In this document: positions 35,217 through 46,720 of the stretch, piece by piece
Numbering within the stretch: the first letter of the stretch is position 1
How the letters are laid out: each line of letters opens with the position of its first letter
DNA from: Klebsiella electrica
Lineage (GTDB): Bacteria > Pseudomonadota > Gammaproteobacteria > Enterobacterales > Enterobacteriaceae
Length of the DNA stretch: 64,000 nucleotides
Reading direction: 5' to 3'
Assembly: GCF_006711645.1 (NCBI RefSeq)
Contig: NZ_CP041247.1
Coordinates: forward strand, 496,001-560,000
The notes under the pieces: generated by a model
What the model was told of the DNA's origin: nothing
Databases searched by the model: none
What the model saw: only the letters and a program-made list of their open reading frames with translations
Translations under genes and position numbers: made by a program

Positions 35217-37901
35217 ATGACAGATGTGACCATTAAAGCGCTGGCCTCAGAGATTCAGACCTCTGTGGATCGCCTGATACAGCAATTTGCTGATGCAGGG
35301 ATTCGCAAATCGGCTGATGATTCTGTGACGGCGCAAGAGAAGCAGACCTTGTTGACGCACCTGAACCGCGAACACGGTTCGGCGCCCGACAAGCTGACGC
35401 TGCAGCGCAAAACGCGCAGCACGTTAAATATTCCAGGTACCGGTGGTAAAAGTAAATCGGTACAAATCGAAGTCCGCAAGAAGCGCACCTTTGTGAAACG
35501 CGACCCGCAAGAGGCAGAACGCCTTGCCGCGGAAGAGCAGGCGCAGCGTGAAGCGGAAGAGCAGGCCCACCGCGAGGCAGAAGAAGCTGCCAAGCGAGAG
35601 GCGCAATTAAAAGCTGAACGTGAGGCCGCAGAACAAGCTAAACGTGAAGTCGCTGAGAAAGCGAAACGTGAAGCTGCGGAAAAAGACAAAGTGAGCAATC
35701 AACAAACCGACGACATGACAAAAAGCGCCCAGGCTGAAAAGATCCGCCGTGAAAACGAAGCAGCAGAGCTGAAACGTAAAGCGGAAGAAGAAGCACGTCG
35801 CAAGCTTGAAGAAGAAGCGCGCCGCGTAGCGGACGAAGCACGCCGTATGGCTGCAGAAAACGAAAAGAACTGGACCGAAACGCCAGACGCTCCAGAAGAA
35901 ACCAGCGATTATCACGTGACGACGTCTCAGCACGCTCGTCAGGCTGAAGATGATAACGATCGTGAAGTTGAAGGCGGTCGTGGTCGCGGTCGCAACAGCA
36001 AAGCTGCGCGTCCGAAGAAAGGCAACAAGCACGCCGAATCAAAAGCCGATCGTGAAGAAGCCCGTGCAGCCGTTCGTGGCGGCAAAGGCGGCAAGCGTAA
36101 AGGTTCTTCTCTGCAACAGGGCTTCCAGAAGCCTGTGCAGGCTGTAAACCGTGACGTTATCATCGGTGAAACCATCACCGTTGGCGAGCTGGCTAACAAG
36201 ATGGCGGTCAAAGGCTCTCAGGTCATCAAAGCGATGATGAAGCTGGGCGCGATGGCGACCATCAACCAGGTCATCGACCAGGAAACCGCACAGCTGGTTG
36301 CCGAAGAGATGGGCCACAAAGTTATCCTGCGTCGTGAGAACGAACTGGAAGAAGCGGTAATGAGCGACCGTGATACCGGCGCTGCGGCAGAAGCCCGTGC
36401 ACCGGTTGTGACCATCATGGGTCACGTTGACCACGGTAAAACGTCTCTGCTGGACTACATTCGTTCAACCAAAGTGGCATCCGGCGAAGCGGGTGGTATT
36501 ACCCAGCACATCGGTGCCTATCACGTTGAAACTGAAAACGGGATGATCACCTTCCTGGATACCCCGGGCCACGCCGCGTTTACCTCAATGCGTGCTCGTG
36601 GTGCGCAGGCAACGGATATCGTTGTTCTGGTTGTCGCTGCCGACGATGGCGTGATGCCACAGACTATCGAAGCTATCCAGCACGCAAAAGCGGCTCAGGT
36701 GCCGGTAGTGGTTGCGGTCAACAAGATCGACAAACCTGAAGCGGACATGGATCGCGTTAAAAACGAACTGTCTCAGTACGGCGTAATGCCGGAAGAGTGG
36801 GGCGGCGAATCTCAGTTCATCCCTGTTTCTGCGAAAGCGGGTACCGGTATTGATGACCTGCTGAATGCTATTCTGCTGCAGGCTGAAGTTCTGGAGCTGA
36901 AAGCGGTACGTAACGGTATGGCCAGCGGCGCGGTTATCGAATCCTTCCTGGATAAAGGTCGTGGTCCGGTGGCAACCGTTCTGGTTCGCGAAGGGACTCT
37001 GCACAAGGGCGATATCGTACTGTGCGGCTTCGAATACGGTCGCGTTCGTGCGATGCGTAACGAACTGGGTCAGGAAGTTCTGGAAGCGGGTCCGTCCATT
37101 CCGGTGGAAATCCTCGGTCTGTCCGGTGTTCCGGCTGCGGGTGATGAAGTGACCGTCGTTCGTGACGAGAAGAAAGCGCGTGAAGTTGCGCTGTATCGTC
37201 AGGGCAAATTCCGTGAAGTTAAACTGGCGCGTCAGCAGAAATCTAAACTCGAGAACATGTTCGCTAACATGACTGAAGGCGAAGTTCACGAAGTGAACGT
37301 CGTACTGAAGGCGGACGTTCAGGGTTCTGTGGAAGCGATCTCCGACTCTTTACTGAAACTGTCTACCGACGAAGTCAAAGTGAAGATCATCGGTTCTGGC
37401 GTAGGTGGCATCACCGAAACCGACGCGACCCTGGCTGCGGCATCCAACGCCATCCTGGTGGGCTTCAACGTGCGTGCCGATGCCTCTGCGCGTAAAGTGA
37501 TTGAATCTGAAAGCCTGGATCTGCGCTACTACTCCGTCATCTATAACCTGATCGACGAAGTGAAAGCGGCGATGAGCGGTATGCTGTCTCCGGAACTGAA
37601 ACAGCAGATCATTGGTCTGGCTGAAGTGCGCGATGTCTTTAAATCGCCGAAATTCGGTGCTATCGCGGGCTGTATGGTTACCGAAGGGACGATTAAACGT
37701 CATAACCCAATCCGCGTTCTGCGTGACAACGTGGTTATCTACGAAGGCGAGCTGGAGTCCCTGCGCCGCTTCAAAGATGACGTTAACGAAGTCCGTAACG
37801 GCATGGAATGTGGTATCGGCGTGAAGAACTACAACGACGTTCGCGTTGGCGATATGATCGAAGTGTTCGAAATCATCGAGATCCAGCGTACCATCGCGTA
37901 A
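35217..37901 (+). CDS. infB: Translation initiation factor IF-2
   Basis: This is an 894-residue initiation factor that places fMet-tRNA on the 30S subunit. The long N-terminal region has a charged Ala/Glu/Lys/Arg helix (~90-215). The G domain begins near residue 395, with G1 GHVDHGKT, G3 DTPGH and G4 NKID, followed by domains that contact fMet-tRNA. An in-frame GTG at 35691 (residue 159, VSNQQTDDM) matches the internal start of the short form IF2-beta in E. coli. Confidence 0.98.
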   Translation: MTDVTIKALASEIQTSVDRLIQQFADAGIRKSADDSVTAQEKQTLLTHLNREHGSAPDKLTLQRKTRSTLNIPGTGGKSKSVQIEVRKKRTFVKRDPQEAERLAAEEQAQREAEEQAHREAEEAAKREAQLKAEREAAEQAKREVAEKAKREAAEKDKVSNQQTDDMTKSAQAEKIRRENEAAELKRKAEEEARRKLEEEARRVADEARRMAAENEKNWTETPDAPEETSDYHVTTSQHARQAEDDNDREVEGGRGRGRNSKAARPKKGNKHAESKADREEARAAVRGGKGGKRKGSSLQQGFQKPVQAVNRDVIIGETITVGELANKMAVKGSQVIKAMMKLGAMATINQVIDQETAQLVAEEMGHKVILRRENELEEAVMSDRDTGAAAEARAPVVTIMGHVDHGKTSLLDYIRSTKVASGEAGGITQHIGAYHVETENGMITFLDTPGHAAFTSMRARGAQATDIVVLVVAADDGVMPQTIEAIQHAKAAQVPVVVAVNKIDKPEADMDRVKNELSQYGVMPEEWGGESQFIPVSAKAGTGIDDLLNAILLQAEVLELKAVRNGMASGAVIESFLDKGRGPVATVLVREGTLHKGDIVLCGFEYGRVRAMRNELGQEVLEAGPSIPVEILGLSGVPAAGDEVTVVRDEKKAREVALYRQGKFREVKLARQQKSKLENMFANMTEGEVHEVNVVLKADVQGSVEAISDSLLKLSTDEVKVKIIGSGVGGITETDATLAAASNAILVGFNVRADASARKVIESESLDLRYYSVIYNLIDEVKAAMSGMLSPELKQQIIGLAEVRDVFKSPKFGAIAGCMVTEGTIKRHNPIRVLRDNVVIYEGELESLRRFKDDVNEVRNGMECGIGVKNYNDVRVGDMIEVFEIIEIQRTIA

Positions 37902-37909
37902 TCTTCGTT

Positions 37910-38000
37910 ATGCCCGGTGGCACTGCGTTTACCGGGCCTACGTCCGGGTTGTAGGTCTGATAAGCGTAGCGCCATCAGGCTTCAAAGCGCCACCCGGCAA
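37910..38000. repeat. BIME-like pair of REP palindromes between infB and rbfA
   Basis: ATGCCCGGTGGC...ACCGGGCCTACG and GTAGGTCTGATAAGCG...CACCCGGCAAT form the two opposed palindromic units of an enterobacterial BIME. It lies inside the nusA operon and probably stabilises the upstream mRNA 3' end. Confidence 0.85.
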
Positions 38001-38007
38001 TCATTCT

Positions 38008-38034
38008 AAAAAGGGGCTTATGGCCCCTTTTTTG
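38008..38034 (+). terminator. Terminator-like hairpin between infB and rbfA
   Basis: AAAAAGGGGC pairs with GCCCCTTTTTT around a TTAT loop, with a T run. It ends 21 bp before the rbfA start and so may attenuate rather than end the operon transcript. Confidence 0.85.
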
Positions 38035-38055
38035 TCTTTATCTGGAGAATTTATT

Positions 38056-38457
38056 ATGGCGAAAGAATTTGGTCGCCCGCAGCGCGTGGCTCAGGAGATG
38101 CAAAAAGAGATTGCTATCATCCTGCAACGCGAAATTAAAGACCCGCGTCTGGGTATGATGACCACCGTTTCCGGCGTTGAAATGTCCCGCGATCTGGCTT
38201 ATGCCAAAGTCTTCGTGACCTTTCTGAACGACAAAGACGAAGCCGCAGTTAAAGCCGGCATCAAAGCATTGCAGGAAGCATCCGGCTTTATCCGTTCCCT
38301 GCTGGGGAAAGCGATGCGGTTGCGTATCGTGCCGGAACTGACCTTCTTCTACGACAACTCACTGGTTGAAGGGATGCGTATGTCTAACCTGGTAACCAGC
38401 GTGGTGAAGCATGACGATGAGCGTCGTGTGAACCCGGACGACAGCAAGGAGGACTGA
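38056..38457 (+). CDS. rbfA: 30S ribosome-binding factor RbfA
   Basis: This is a 133-residue KH-type cold-shock protein that binds pre-30S particles near 16S helix 1. It begins [15 protein letters not shown] after a TGGAG ribosome-binding site; the open frame extends upstream through the terminator hairpin and is not used. The stop overlaps the truB start (TGATG). Confidence 0.97.
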   Translation: MAKEFGRPQRVAQEMQKEIAIILQREIKDPRLGMMTTVSGVEMSRDLAYAKVFVTFLNDKDEAAVKAGIKALQEASGFIRSLLGKAMRLRIVPELTFFYDNSLVEGMRMSNLVTSVVKHDDERRVNPDDSKED

Positions 38458-39401
38458 TGAGTCGTCCTCGTCGTCGCGGTCGCGATGTGCATGGCGTGCT
38501 GTTGCTGGATAAACCTCAGGGCGCGTCCAGCAACGATGTACTGCAGAAAGTCAAACGTATCTATAACGCGAACCGCGCAGGGCATACCGGTGCGCTGGAT
38601 CCGCTGGCAACCGGCATGCTGCCGATTTGTCTCGGCGAAGCCACCAAATTTTCCCAGTATCTGCTGGATTCCGATAAGCGCTATCGGGTGATTGCGAAGC
38701 TCGGACAGCGTACCGACACCTCTGACGCCGACGGCCTGGTGGTGGAAGAACGTCCGCTGGCCTTCAGCGACGAACAGCTGGCGGCGGCGCTGGACAGTTT
38801 CCGTGGCGAAACCCAACAGGTACCGTCGATGTATTCGGCGCTGAAATACCAGGGGAAAAAGCTCTACGAATATGCCCGTCAGGGGATTGATGTCCCGCGT
38901 GAAGCCCGGCCGATTAACGTCTATGAGCTGCTGTTTATCCGCCACGAAGGGGATGAGCTGGAGCTGGAAATTCACTGCTCCAAAGGCACCTATATTCGGA
39001 CGATTATTGACGATCTGGGTGAGAAACTGGGCTGTGGCGCACACGTTATTTATCTACGCCGTCTGGCCGTCAGCAAATATCCGGTTGAGCGGATGGTGAC
39101 GCTGGAGCAGCTGCAGGCGCTGGTTGAACAGGCGATGGCGCAGGATATTCCTGCCGCTCAGCTGCTCGATCCGCTGCTGATGGCTATGGACAGCCCGGCG
39201 TCGGACTATCCGCTGGTTAATATTCCCGAAACATCGGCTATTTACTTTAAGAATGGCAATCCGGTCCGTACAACGGGAGCCCCGCTACAGGGCCTGGTGC
39301 GGGTGACGGAAGGTGAAGACGGGAAGTTTCTCGGTATGGGTGAGATTGACGATGAAGGCCGTGTGGCGCCGCGTCGTCTGGTTGTCGAATACCCGGCTTG
39401 A
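38457..39401 (+). CDS. truB: tRNA pseudouridine-55 synthase TruB
   Basis: This 314-residue enzyme makes pseudouridine 55 in the T loop of tRNAs. The catalytic residue is Asp48 in [12 protein letters not shown]. The RNA-binding C-terminal PUA-like domain spans about residues 250-314. It overlaps rbfA by 1 nt and is followed by the rpsO promoter. Confidence 0.98.
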   Translation: MSRPRRRGRDVHGVLLLDKPQGASSNDVLQKVKRIYNANRAGHTGALDPLATGMLPICLGEATKFSQYLLDSDKRYRVIAKLGQRTDTSDADGLVVEERPLAFSDEQLAAALDSFRGETQQVPSMYSALKYQGKKLYEYARQGIDVPREARPINVYELLFIRHEGDELELEIHCSKGTYIRTIIDDLGEKLGCGAHVIYLRRLAVSKYPVERMVTLEQLQALVEQAMAQDIPAAQLLDPLLMAMDSPASDYPLVNIPETSAIYFKNGNPVRTTGAPLQGLVRVTEGEDGKFLGMGEIDDEGRVAPRRLVVEYPA

Positions 39402-39410
39402 GGGCTGTTC

Positions 39411-39439
39411 TTGCGATAACAGTCAGCTGCGGGTAGAAT
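39411..39439 (+). promoter_or_regulatory. Sigma-70 promoter of rpsO
   Basis: TTGCGA at 39411-39416 and TAGAAT at 39434-39439 are separated by 17 bp. They lie just after truB and leave about 100 nt of leader, which fits the S15 autoregulatory leader known in E. coli. Confidence 0.78.
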
Positions 39440-39533
39440 ATCGCCGCTTAATGTCCGCAAAAGTGTTTTAACATTTTCGGGCGTTGCATCAGGGGTCGCT
39501 GAATTAGAGATCGGCACCCTTTCTTTCTTTTAA

Positions 39534-39818
<285 letters not shown>

Positions 39819-39833
39819 TTCTGCGAGTTTCAG

Positions 39834-39860
39834 AAAAAGGGGCCTCAGGGCCCCTTTTTT
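39834..39860 (+). terminator. Intrinsic terminator after rpsO
   Basis: AAAAAGGGGCC pairs with GGCCCCTTTTTT with a T run, 16 bp after the rpsO stop. Confidence 0.93.
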
Positions 39861-39930
39861 CGACCAGGCGGCAGCAATTCACTAAAAACTCATGTATTGT
39901 TGCTATTAATGATCTTCGTGCAGAGGTTCG

Positions 39931-39986
39931 CGCGGCTAATGAGAGGCTTGATCCGCAGGGGCGGGTAAAGGTTGTCATTAGTCGCG
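39931..39986 (+). promoter_or_regulatory. RNase III-type stem in the pnp leader
   Basis: CGCGGCTAATGA at 39931-39942 can pair with TCATTAGTCGCG at 39975-39986, with one G-U pair, closing a 32-nt inner region that can fold again. This is the position of the E. coli leader stem that RNase III and PNPase cut for pnp autoregulation. The opposite-strand sRNA SraG is also known here in E. coli; I cannot confirm it. Confidence 0.75.
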
Positions 39987-40060
39987 AGGATGCAGGAGAT
40001 CGGGTCAACTGACGTTATGTCGTGGATATAGCGTCACCTATTGATATAAAGGATAGAATT

Positions 40061-42196
40061 TTGCTAAATCCGATCGTTCGTAAATTCCAGTACGGCCAAC
40101 ATACCGTAACACTGGAAACCGGCATGATGGCTCGTCAGGCCACTGCTGCTGTCATGGTTAGCATGGATGACACCGCGGTATTCGTTACCGTTGTGGGTCA
40201 GAAAAAAGCGAAACCAGGTCAGGACTTCTTCCCGCTGACTGTTAACTATCAAGAACGTACTTACGCAGCAGGTAAAATCCCGGGTGGTTTCTTCCGTCGC
40301 GAAGGCCGTCCAAGCGAAGGCGAGACCCTGATCGCGCGTCTGATTGACCGTCCGGTTCGTCCGCTGTTCCCGGAGGGCTTTGTTAACGAAGTGCAGGTTA
40401 TCGCTACCGTTGTTTCCGTTAACCCGCAGGTTAACCCGGATATCGTGGCGATGATTGGTGCTTCCGCAGCGCTGTCCCTGTCCGGTATTCCGTTCAACGG
40501 TCCTATCGGTTCTGCCCGCGTGGGTTACATCAACGACCAGTACGTTCTGAACCCGACTCAGGACGAGCTGAAAGAAAGTAAGCTGGACCTGGTTGTTGCC
40601 GGTACCGAAGCGGCCGTGCTGATGGTTGAATCTGAGGCTGAACTGCTGAGCGAAGACCAGATGCTGGGCGCGGTGGTCTTTGGCCACGAGCAGCAGCAGA
40701 TTGTCATTCAGAACATTAACGAGCTGGTTAAAGAAGCGGGTAAACCGCGCTGGGACTGGCAGCCGGAAGCCGTCAACGAAGCGCTGAATGCGCGCGTTGC
40801 TGCCCTGGCCGAAGCGCGTCTGAGCGATGCTTACCGTATCACTGATAAACAAGAGCGTTACGCTCAGATTGACGTGATCAAAGCAGAAACTATCGCGACT
40901 CTGATTGCTGAAGATGAAACCCTGGATGCTAACGAACTGGGTGAAATCCTGCACGCTATCGAGAAAAATGCCGTACGTAGCCGCGTACTGGCAGGCGAGC
41001 CGCGTATCGATGGCCGTGAAAAAGATATGATCCGTGGTCTGGACGTTCGTACCGGCGTACTGCCGCGTACTCACGGTTCCGCACTGTTCACCCGTGGCGA
41101 AACCCAGGCGCTGGTGACTGCGACGCTGGGTACCGCACGTGATGCGCAGAACATCGACGAACTGATGGGCGAGCGTACTGACTCCTTCCTGTTCCACTAC
41201 AACTTCCCTCCGTACTCCGTCGGCGAGACCGGGATGGTGGGTTCACCGAAGCGTCGTGAAATCGGTCACGGTCGTCTGGCTAAGCGCGGCGTACTGGCCG
41301 TTATGCCGACCACGGAAGAATTCCCGTACACCGTTCGCGTGGTGTCTGAAATCACCGAATCTAACGGTTCTTCCTCCATGGCTTCCGTGTGCGGTGCTTC
41401 TCTGGCGCTGATGGATGCTGGCGTGCCGGTGAAAGCCGCCGTTGCGGGTATCGCGATGGGTCTGGTGAAAGAAGGCGACAACTACGTCGTACTGTCTGAC
41501 ATTCTGGGTGACGAAGACCACCTGGGTGATATGGACTTCAAAGTAGCGGGTTCCCGCGACGGTATCTCTGCGCTGCAGATGGATATCAAAATTGAAGGCA
41601 TCACCAAAGAGATCATGCAGGTTGCTCTGAACCAGGCGAAAGGTGCACGTCTGCACATCCTGGGCGTAATGGAGCAGGCGATTAACGCGCCGCGCGGCGA
41701 TATCTCCGAATTCGCACCGCGTATCCACACCATCAAGATCAGCCCGGACAAGATCAAAGACGTGATCGGTAAAGGCGGTTCTGTGATTCGTGCGCTGACC
41801 GAAGAGACCGGCACCACCATCGAAATCGAAGATGACGGTACCGTGAAGATCGCAGCGACCGACGGCGACAAAGCGCAGCATGCTATCCGTCGTATCGAAG
41901 AGATCACTGCTGAGATCGAAGTTGGCCGTGTTTACACGGGTAAAGTGACCCGTATCGTTGACTTTGGCGCATTTGTTGCCATCGGCGGCGGTAAAGAAGG
42001 TCTGGTGCATATTTCTCAGATCGCCGATAAGCGCGTAGAGAAAGTGACCGATTACCTGCAGATGGGCCAGGAAGTGCCGGTTAAGGTTCTGGAAGTTGAC
42101 CGTCAGGGCCGTGTTCGTCTGAGCATTAAAGAAGCAGCTGAACAGACTCAGCCTGCCGCTGCACCGGAAGCTCCGGTTGCTGAGCAGGGCGAGTAA
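40061..42196 (+). CDS. pnp: Polyribonucleotide nucleotidyltransferase (PNPase)
   Basis: This is a 711-residue 3'-5' phosphorolytic exoribonuclease and degradosome component. Two RNase PH domains (~1-225 and ~315-550) are followed by KH ([18 protein letters not shown]) and S1 ([19 protein letters not shown]) domains. The TTG at 40061 is chosen because it gives the family N-terminus [11 protein letters not shown]; an in-frame ATG at 40022 lies inside the structured leader. The tail is Ala/Pro/Glu-rich. Confidence 0.97.
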   Translation: MLNPIVRKFQYGQHTVTLETGMMARQATAAVMVSMDDTAVFVTVVGQKKAKPGQDFFPLTVNYQERTYAAGKIPGGFFRREGRPSEGETLIARLIDRPVRPLFPEGFVNEVQVIATVVSVNPQVNPDIVAMIGASAALSLSGIPFNGPIGSARVGYINDQYVLNPTQDELKESKLDLVVAGTEAAVLMVESEAELLSEDQMLGAVVFGHEQQQIVIQNINELVKEAGKPRWDWQPEAVNEALNARVAALAEARLSDAYRITDKQERYAQIDVIKAETIATLIAEDETLDANELGEILHAIEKNAVRSRVLAGEPRIDGREKDMIRGLDVRTGVLPRTHGSALFTRGETQALVTATLGTARDAQNIDELMGERTDSFLFHYNFPPYSVGETGMVGSPKRREIGHGRLAKRGVLAVMPTTEEFPYTVRVVSEITESNGSSSMASVCGASLALMDAGVPVKAAVAGIAMGLVKEGDNYVVLSDILGDEDHLGDMDFKVAGSRDGISALQMDIKIEGITKEIMQVALNQAKGARLHILGVMEQAINAPRGDISEFAPRIHTIKISPDKIKDVIGKGGSVIRALTEETGTTIEIEDDGTVKIAATDGDKAQHAIRRIEEITAEIEVGRVYTGKVTRIVDFGAFVAIGGGKEGLVHISQIADKRVEKVTDYLQMGQEVPVKVLEVDRQGRVRLSIKEAAEQTQPAAAPEAPVAEQGE

Positions 42197-42304
42197 GGTT
42201 GCCGTTTGCCCTCCGCGTTGGCGGAGGGCGTATTACGGGCAGGACGCCTTGTTTGCAGCCGGGGAACTGGACGTTCATCCAATCGTTGTCTTCGGGAGTG
42301 GGAA

Positions 42305-43189
42305 ATGAAGCCTTTTTTGCGCTGGTGTTTCGTGGCGACAGCTCTCACGCTGGCAGGATGCAGCAACTCTGCCTGGCGTAAGGACGCAGTCCTCGCGGTG
42401 CCATTGCAACCGACTTTGCAGCAAGAAGTGATTCTGGCGCGCATGGAACAAATTCTTGCCAGTCGGGCTTTAACCGATGACGAACGCGCACAGCTTTTAT
42501 ATGAGCGCGGAGTGTTGTATGATAGTCTCGGTCTGAGGGCATTAGCGCGAAATGATTTTTCACAAGCGTTGGCAATCCGACCTGATATGCCCGAAGTATT
42601 CAATTACTTAGGCATTTATTTAACGCAGGCAGGCAATTTTGATGCTGCCTATGAAGCGTTTGATTCTGTACTTGAGCTTGATCCAACTTACAACTACGCG
42701 CACTTGAATCGCGGCATCGCCCTGTATTACGGCGGTCGCGCTAAGTTAGCGCAAGATGATCTGCTGGCGTTTTATCAAGACGATCCCAATGATCCTTTCC
42801 GTAGCCTGTGGCTTTACCTCGCTGAGCGTAAACTCGACGAGAAGCGGGCGCTTGAAGCACTGAAACAGCGCTTCGACAAATCGGATAAAGAACAATGGGG
42901 ATGGAACATTGTCGAGTTCTACCTTAGCGACATCAACGAAAAAACGTTGATGGACCGTTTGAAGGCAGACGCAACGGATAACACCTCGCTCGCTGAGCAT
43001 CTCAGTGAAACCAACTTCTATTTAGGTAAGTACTACCTAAGTCTGGGGGACAAGGACAGCGCTACGGCACTGTTCAAACTGGCGGTCGCAAACAACGTTC
43101 ACAACTACGTTGAGCACCGATACGCATTGTTGGAATTATCGCTCCTGGGCCAGGAGCAAGATGACCTGGCAGAATCGGACCAGCAATAG
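42305..43189 (+). CDS. nlpI: TPR lipoprotein NlpI
   Basis: This is a 294-residue outer-membrane lipoprotein that scaffolds peptidoglycan hydrolases and delivers MepS to the Prc protease. The lipobox is LAGC with Cys19-equivalent at SN downstream. Several TPR units follow (~residues 62-200, such as [20 protein letters not shown]). The start MKPFLRW follows GGGAGTGGGAA; the open frame further upstream crosses a hairpin at 42208-42228 and is rejected. Confidence 0.96.
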   Translation: MKPFLRWCFVATALTLAGCSNSAWRKDAVLAVPLQPTLQQEVILARMEQILASRALTDDERAQLLYERGVLYDSLGLRALARNDFSQALAIRPDMPEVFNYLGIYLTQAGNFDAAYEAFDSVLELDPTYNYAHLNRGIALYYGGRAKLAQDDLLAFYQDDPNDPFRSLWLYLAERKLDEKRALEALKQRFDKSDKEQWGWNIVEFYLSDINEKTLMDRLKADATDNTSLAEHLSETNFYLGKYYLSLGDKDSATALFKLAVANNVHNYVEHRYALLELSLLGQEQDDLAESDQQ

Positions 43190-43290
43190 CTGACGAACAC
43201 ATCAGCCCATTTTTTGTTTGCCATCACCTTCACGGGTGAGGGCGTTGTTGTTCGTTAATACACCTACTTTGAGCCGGTTCACACTTTTCA

Positions 43291-43371
43291 ATGAAAATTA
43301 CTCTAAATTTTCACGTTGAGTTATGTAGACTGGCCGCCATTAATTTTGAGGCACACGTACTACATGGCTGA
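43291..43371 (+). CDS. yrbN: Small protein YrbN upstream of deaD
   Basis: This is a 26-codon frame, [20 protein letters not shown] followed by AHVLHG, in the deaD leader. Its stop TGA (43369-43371) lies beyond the deaD ATG (43364), so the two overlap by 8 nt and translation is probably coupled. E. coli has a 26-residue gene yrbN at the same place with a very similar end. Its function is unknown to me; it may act mainly as a leader peptide for deaD. No strong ribosome-binding site is visible before its ATG. Confidence 0.8.
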   Translation: MKITLNFHVELCRLAAINFEAHVLHG

Positions 43372-45325
43372 ATTCGAAACCACTTTTGCAGATCTGGGCC
43401 TGAAGGCTCCCATCCTTGAAGCGCTTAACGATCTGGGTTACGAAAAACCATCTCCGATCCAGGCTGAGTGCATTCCGCATCTGCTGGGCGGCCGCGACGT
43501 TCTGGGTATGGCCCAGACGGGTAGCGGTAAAACCGCAGCGTTCTCTTTACCGCTGCTGAACAACCTTGATCCTGAGCTGAAAGCACCGCAAATTCTGGTG
43601 CTGGCGCCGACCCGCGAACTGGCGGTTCAGGTCGCTGAAGCAATGACGGACTTCTCTAAACATATGCGCGGCGTAAACGTGGTAGCCCTTTACGGCGGCC
43701 AGCGTTATGACGTGCAGCTGCGTGCTTTGCGCCAGGGACCACAAATCGTTGTGGGGACCCCAGGTCGTCTGCTGGACCACCTGAAGCGCGGTACTCTTGA
43801 TCTCTCTAAACTGAGCGGTCTGGTACTGGATGAAGCTGACGAAATGTTGCGTATGGGCTTCATCGAAGACGTAGAAACAATTATGGCGCAGATCCCGGAA
43901 GGTCATCAGACCGCTCTGTTCTCCGCCACCATGCCGGAAGCAATCCGTCGCATTACCCGCCGCTTTATGAAAGAGCCGCAGGAAGTGCGCATCCAGTCCA
44001 GCGTCACCACTCGCCCGGACATCAGCCAGAGCTACTGGACTGCTTACGGTATGCGTAAAAATGAAGCGCTGGTGCGTTTCCTGGAAGCAGAAGATTTTGA
44101 TGCGGCGATTATCTTCGTTCGTACCAAAAACGCGACCCTGGAAGTGGCTGAAGCGCTGGAGCGTAGCGGCTACAACAGCGCCGCGCTGAACGGCGACATG
44201 AACCAGGCGCTGCGTGAGCAGACTCTGGAACGTCTGAAAGATGGTCGTCTGGATATCCTGATTGCGACCGACGTTGCGGCTCGTGGCCTCGACGTTGAGC
44301 GTATCAGCCTGGTTGTTAACTATGATATCCCGATGGACTCCGAGTCTTACGTTCACCGTATCGGCCGTACCGGTCGTGCGGGTCGTGCTGGCCGCGCGCT
44401 GCTGTTTGTTGAGAACCGTGAACGCCGCTTGCTGCGTAACATCGAACGCACCATGAAGCTGACGATTCCAGAAGTAGAGCTGCCGAACGCTGAACTGCTG
44501 GGCAAACGCCGCCTGGAAAAATTTGCTGCCAAAGTTCAGCAGCAGCTGGAAAGCAGCGATCTGGATCAGTACCGCGCGCTGCTGGCGAAAATCCAGCCGT
44601 CTGCTGAAGATGAAGAGCTGGATATCGAAACTCTGGCCGCAGCACTGCTGAAAATGGCTCAGGGCGAACGTCCGCTGATTCTGCCGCCGGATGCGCCGAT
44701 GCGTCCTAAGCGTGAATTCCGCGACCGTGACGATCGTTTCGAACGTCGTGGCGACCGCAATGACCGTGGCCCGCGTGGCGACCGTCCGGAGCGTAGCGGC
44801 GAAGACCGTCCTAAGCGCGAACGTCGCGATGTGGGCGATATGGAACTGTATCGCATTGAAGTGGGCCGCGATGATGGCGTTGAAGTTCGTCATATTGTTG
44901 GCGCTATCGCTAACGAAGGCGATATCAGCAGCCGTTACATCGGTAACATCAAGCTGTTCGGTACCCACTCCACGATCGAACTGCCGAAAGGCATGCCGGG
45001 CGAAGTTCTGCAGCACTTCACGCGTACTCGCATCCTGAACAAGCCGATGAACATGCAGCTGCTGGGCGATGCTCAGCCGCGTCCGGACCGTGGCGGCGAA
45101 CGTCGTGGCGGCGGTGAACGTCGTGAAGGTGGTCGTGCATTCGGTGGCGAACGTCGTGAAGGCGGCCGCAACTTCGGTGAGCGTCGCGAAGGCGGCCGTG
45201 GTGATGGTCGTCGTTTCAGCGGCGAACGTCGTGACAGTGCTCGTGCCCCGCGTCGTGATGATGCGTCTGCGGCTCCGCGCCGTGATGATTCCGCTTGCCG
45301 TCGTCGTTTCGGTGGCGATGCGTAA
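43364..45325 (+). CDS. deaD: ATP-dependent RNA helicase DeaD (CsdA)
   Basis: This is a 653-residue cold-shock DEAD-box helicase that acts in ribosome assembly and mRNA decay. Motifs present are Q motif (PSPIQAECI), I (AQTGSGKT), II (DEAD in VLDEADEML), III (SAT) and VI ([14 protein letters not shown]). A C-terminal RNA-binding domain follows, then an Arg/Gly-rich tail with repeated GERREGGR units. The tail makes it longer than E. coli's 629 residues. The start [11 protein letters not shown] is coupled to yrbN. Confidence 0.97.
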   Translation: MAEFETTFADLGLKAPILEALNDLGYEKPSPIQAECIPHLLGGRDVLGMAQTGSGKTAAFSLPLLNNLDPELKAPQILVLAPTRELAVQVAEAMTDFSKHMRGVNVVALYGGQRYDVQLRALRQGPQIVVGTPGRLLDHLKRGTLDLSKLSGLVLDEADEMLRMGFIEDVETIMAQIPEGHQTALFSATMPEAIRRITRRFMKEPQEVRIQSSVTTRPDISQSYWTAYGMRKNEALVRFLEAEDFDAAIIFVRTKNATLEVAEALERSGYNSAALNGDMNQALREQTLERLKDGRLDILIATDVAARGLDVERISLVVNYDIPMDSESYVHRIGRTGRAGRAGRALLFVENRERRLLRNIERTMKLTIPEVELPNAELLGKRRLEKFAAKVQQQLESSDLDQYRALLAKIQPSAEDEELDIETLAAALLKMAQGERPLILPPDAPMRPKREFRDRDDRFERRGDRNDRGPRGDRPERSGEDRPKRERRDVGDMELYRIEVGRDDGVEVRHIVGAIANEGDISSRYIGNIKLFGTHSTIELPKGMPGEVLQHFTRTRILNKPMNMQLLGDAQPRPDRGGERRGGGERREGGRAFGGERREGGRNFGERREGGRGDGRRFSGERRDSARAPRRDDASAAPRRDDSACRRRFGGDA

Positions 45326-45360
45326 TTAATGCACTCCGCTAGCGTAAAGTAAATAATACA

Positions 45361-45390
45361 GCCCCGATCGTGATGATTGGGGCTTTTTTT
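45361..45390 (+). terminator. Intrinsic terminator after deaD
   Basis: GCCCCGATC pairs with GATTGGGGC (one G-U) and is followed by seven T residues. Confidence 0.9.
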
Positions 45391-45406
45391 ATTTCCTTTG
45401 TACTCG

Positions 45407-45418
45407 TGTACTGGTACA
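45407..45418 (+). promoter_or_regulatory. TrpR operator of mtr
   Basis: TGTACTGGTACA is a near-perfect palindrome that resembles the trp operator core and lies 50 bp upstream of the mtr start. The E. coli mtr gene is repressed by TrpR through a site of this form. TyrR boxes, which activate mtr in E. coli, were not identified with confidence. Confidence 0.75.
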
Positions 45419-45467
45419 GTGCTGCGCGTTAACAACGAAAAGCATGATTGACTGGAGATTTCGGCAA

Positions 45468-46712
45468 ATGGCGACACTTACCACTACGGCAACCCGACCG
45501 TCCTTGTTTGGCGGCGTGGTGATAATCGGCGGAACCATCATTGGCGCAGGCATGTTTTCGCTGCCGGTGGTCATGTCCGGCGCGTGGTTCTTCTGGTCGC
45601 TGGCAGCGCTGATCTTTACCTGGTTTTGCATGCTCCATTCCGGACTGATGATTCTGGAAGCCAACCTGAACTACCGCATTGGTTCCAGCTTCGACACCAT
45701 CACCAAAGACCTGCTCGGCAAAGGCTGGAATCTGGTCAACGGTCTGTCGATCGCTTTTGTGCTCTATATCCTGACCTATGCCTATATCTCGGCCAGCGGC
45801 TCCATACTGCACCATACCTTCTCTGAGCTTTCATTGAATGTGCCGGCGTGGGCGGCGGGCTTTGGCTTTGCGCTGCTGGTGGCTTTTATTGTGTGGTTGA
45901 GCACCAAAGCGGTGAGCCGAATGACGGCAATCGTGCTGGGAGCAAAGGTCATCACCTTCTTCCTGACCTTTGGCAGCCTGCTGGGACATGTTGAACCGAC
46001 GACGTTGTTTAATGTTGCCGAAAAAAATGCTTCCTACACGCCGTATCTGCTGATGACGCTGCCGTTTTGCCTGGCCTCCTTTGGCTATCACGGTAACGTA
46101 CCGAGCCTGATGAAGTATTACGGCAAAGATCCCCGGACCATTATCCGCTGCCTGGTGTACGGCACGCTGCTGGCCCTCGGACTGTATGTCGTCTGGTTAC
46201 TGGTGACGATGGGCAACATTCCACGCCCTGAGTTTATCGGCATCGCGCAGAAGGGCGGTAACATTGATGTGCTGGTACAGGCATTGAGCGGAGTGCTCAA
46301 CAGCCGTAGTCTGGACCTGCTGCTGGTGGTGTTCTCGAACTTCGCCGTTGCCAGCTCTTTCCTTGGCGTCACTCTGGGCCTGTTTGACTATCTGGCGGAC
46401 CTGTTTGGGTTTGATGATTCGGCTCTCGGCCGTTTTAAGACTGCGCTCCTGACCTTTGTGCCACCGATCATTGGCGGCCTGCTGCAGCCCAATGGTTTCC
46501 TGTATGCCATCGGCTATGCCGGTTTAGCCGCAACCATCTGGGCGGCGATTGTCCCGGCCCTGTTAGCCCGCGCATCGCGTAAACGCTTCGGTAGTCCACA
46601 GTTTCGTGTCTGGGGCGGAACGCCGATGATTGTGCTGATTCTGCTGTTTGGCGTCGGCAACATTATCGTGCATTTTTTATCGAGCTTTAATCTGTTGCCT
46701 GTTTATCAGTAA
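45468..46712 (+). CDS. mtr: Tryptophan-specific permease Mtr
   Basis: This is a 414-residue aromatic amino acid:H+ symporter (HAAAP family) with eleven or so membrane segments. The N-terminal [20 protein letters not shown] motif is the family signature. The start [11 protein letters not shown] follows TGGAGA; the frame extends eight codons further. It is followed by two REP-type elements before the convergent yhbW. Confidence 0.97.
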   Translation: MATLTTTATRPSLFGGVVIIGGTIIGAGMFSLPVVMSGAWFFWSLAALIFTWFCMLHSGLMILEANLNYRIGSSFDTITKDLLGKGWNLVNGLSIAFVLYILTYAYISASGSILHHTFSELSLNVPAWAAGFGFALLVAFIVWLSTKAVSRMTAIVLGAKVITFFLTFGSLLGHVEPTTLFNVAEKNASYTPYLLMTLPFCLASFGYHGNVPSLMKYYGKDPRTIIRCLVYGTLLALGLYVVWLLVTMGNIPRPEFIGIAQKGGNIDVLVQALSGVLNSRSLDLLLVVFSNFAVASSFLGVTLGLFDYLADLFGFDDSALGRFKTALLTFVPPIIGGLLQPNGFLYAIGYAGLAATIWAAIVPALLARASRKRFGSPQFRVWGGTPMIVLILLFGVGNIIVHFLSSFNLLPVYQ

Positions 46713-46720
46713 GCAGAATA

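Noticed and set aside
40064..41197. A 377-codon frame antisense to pnp
   Set aside because: It is a composition shadow of pnp. The known sRNA region in E. coli is in the leader and does not support a protein here.
43547..45016. A 489-codon frame antisense to deaD
   Set aside because: It has the same shadow signature as other antisense frames in the window, opposite a conserved helicase gene.
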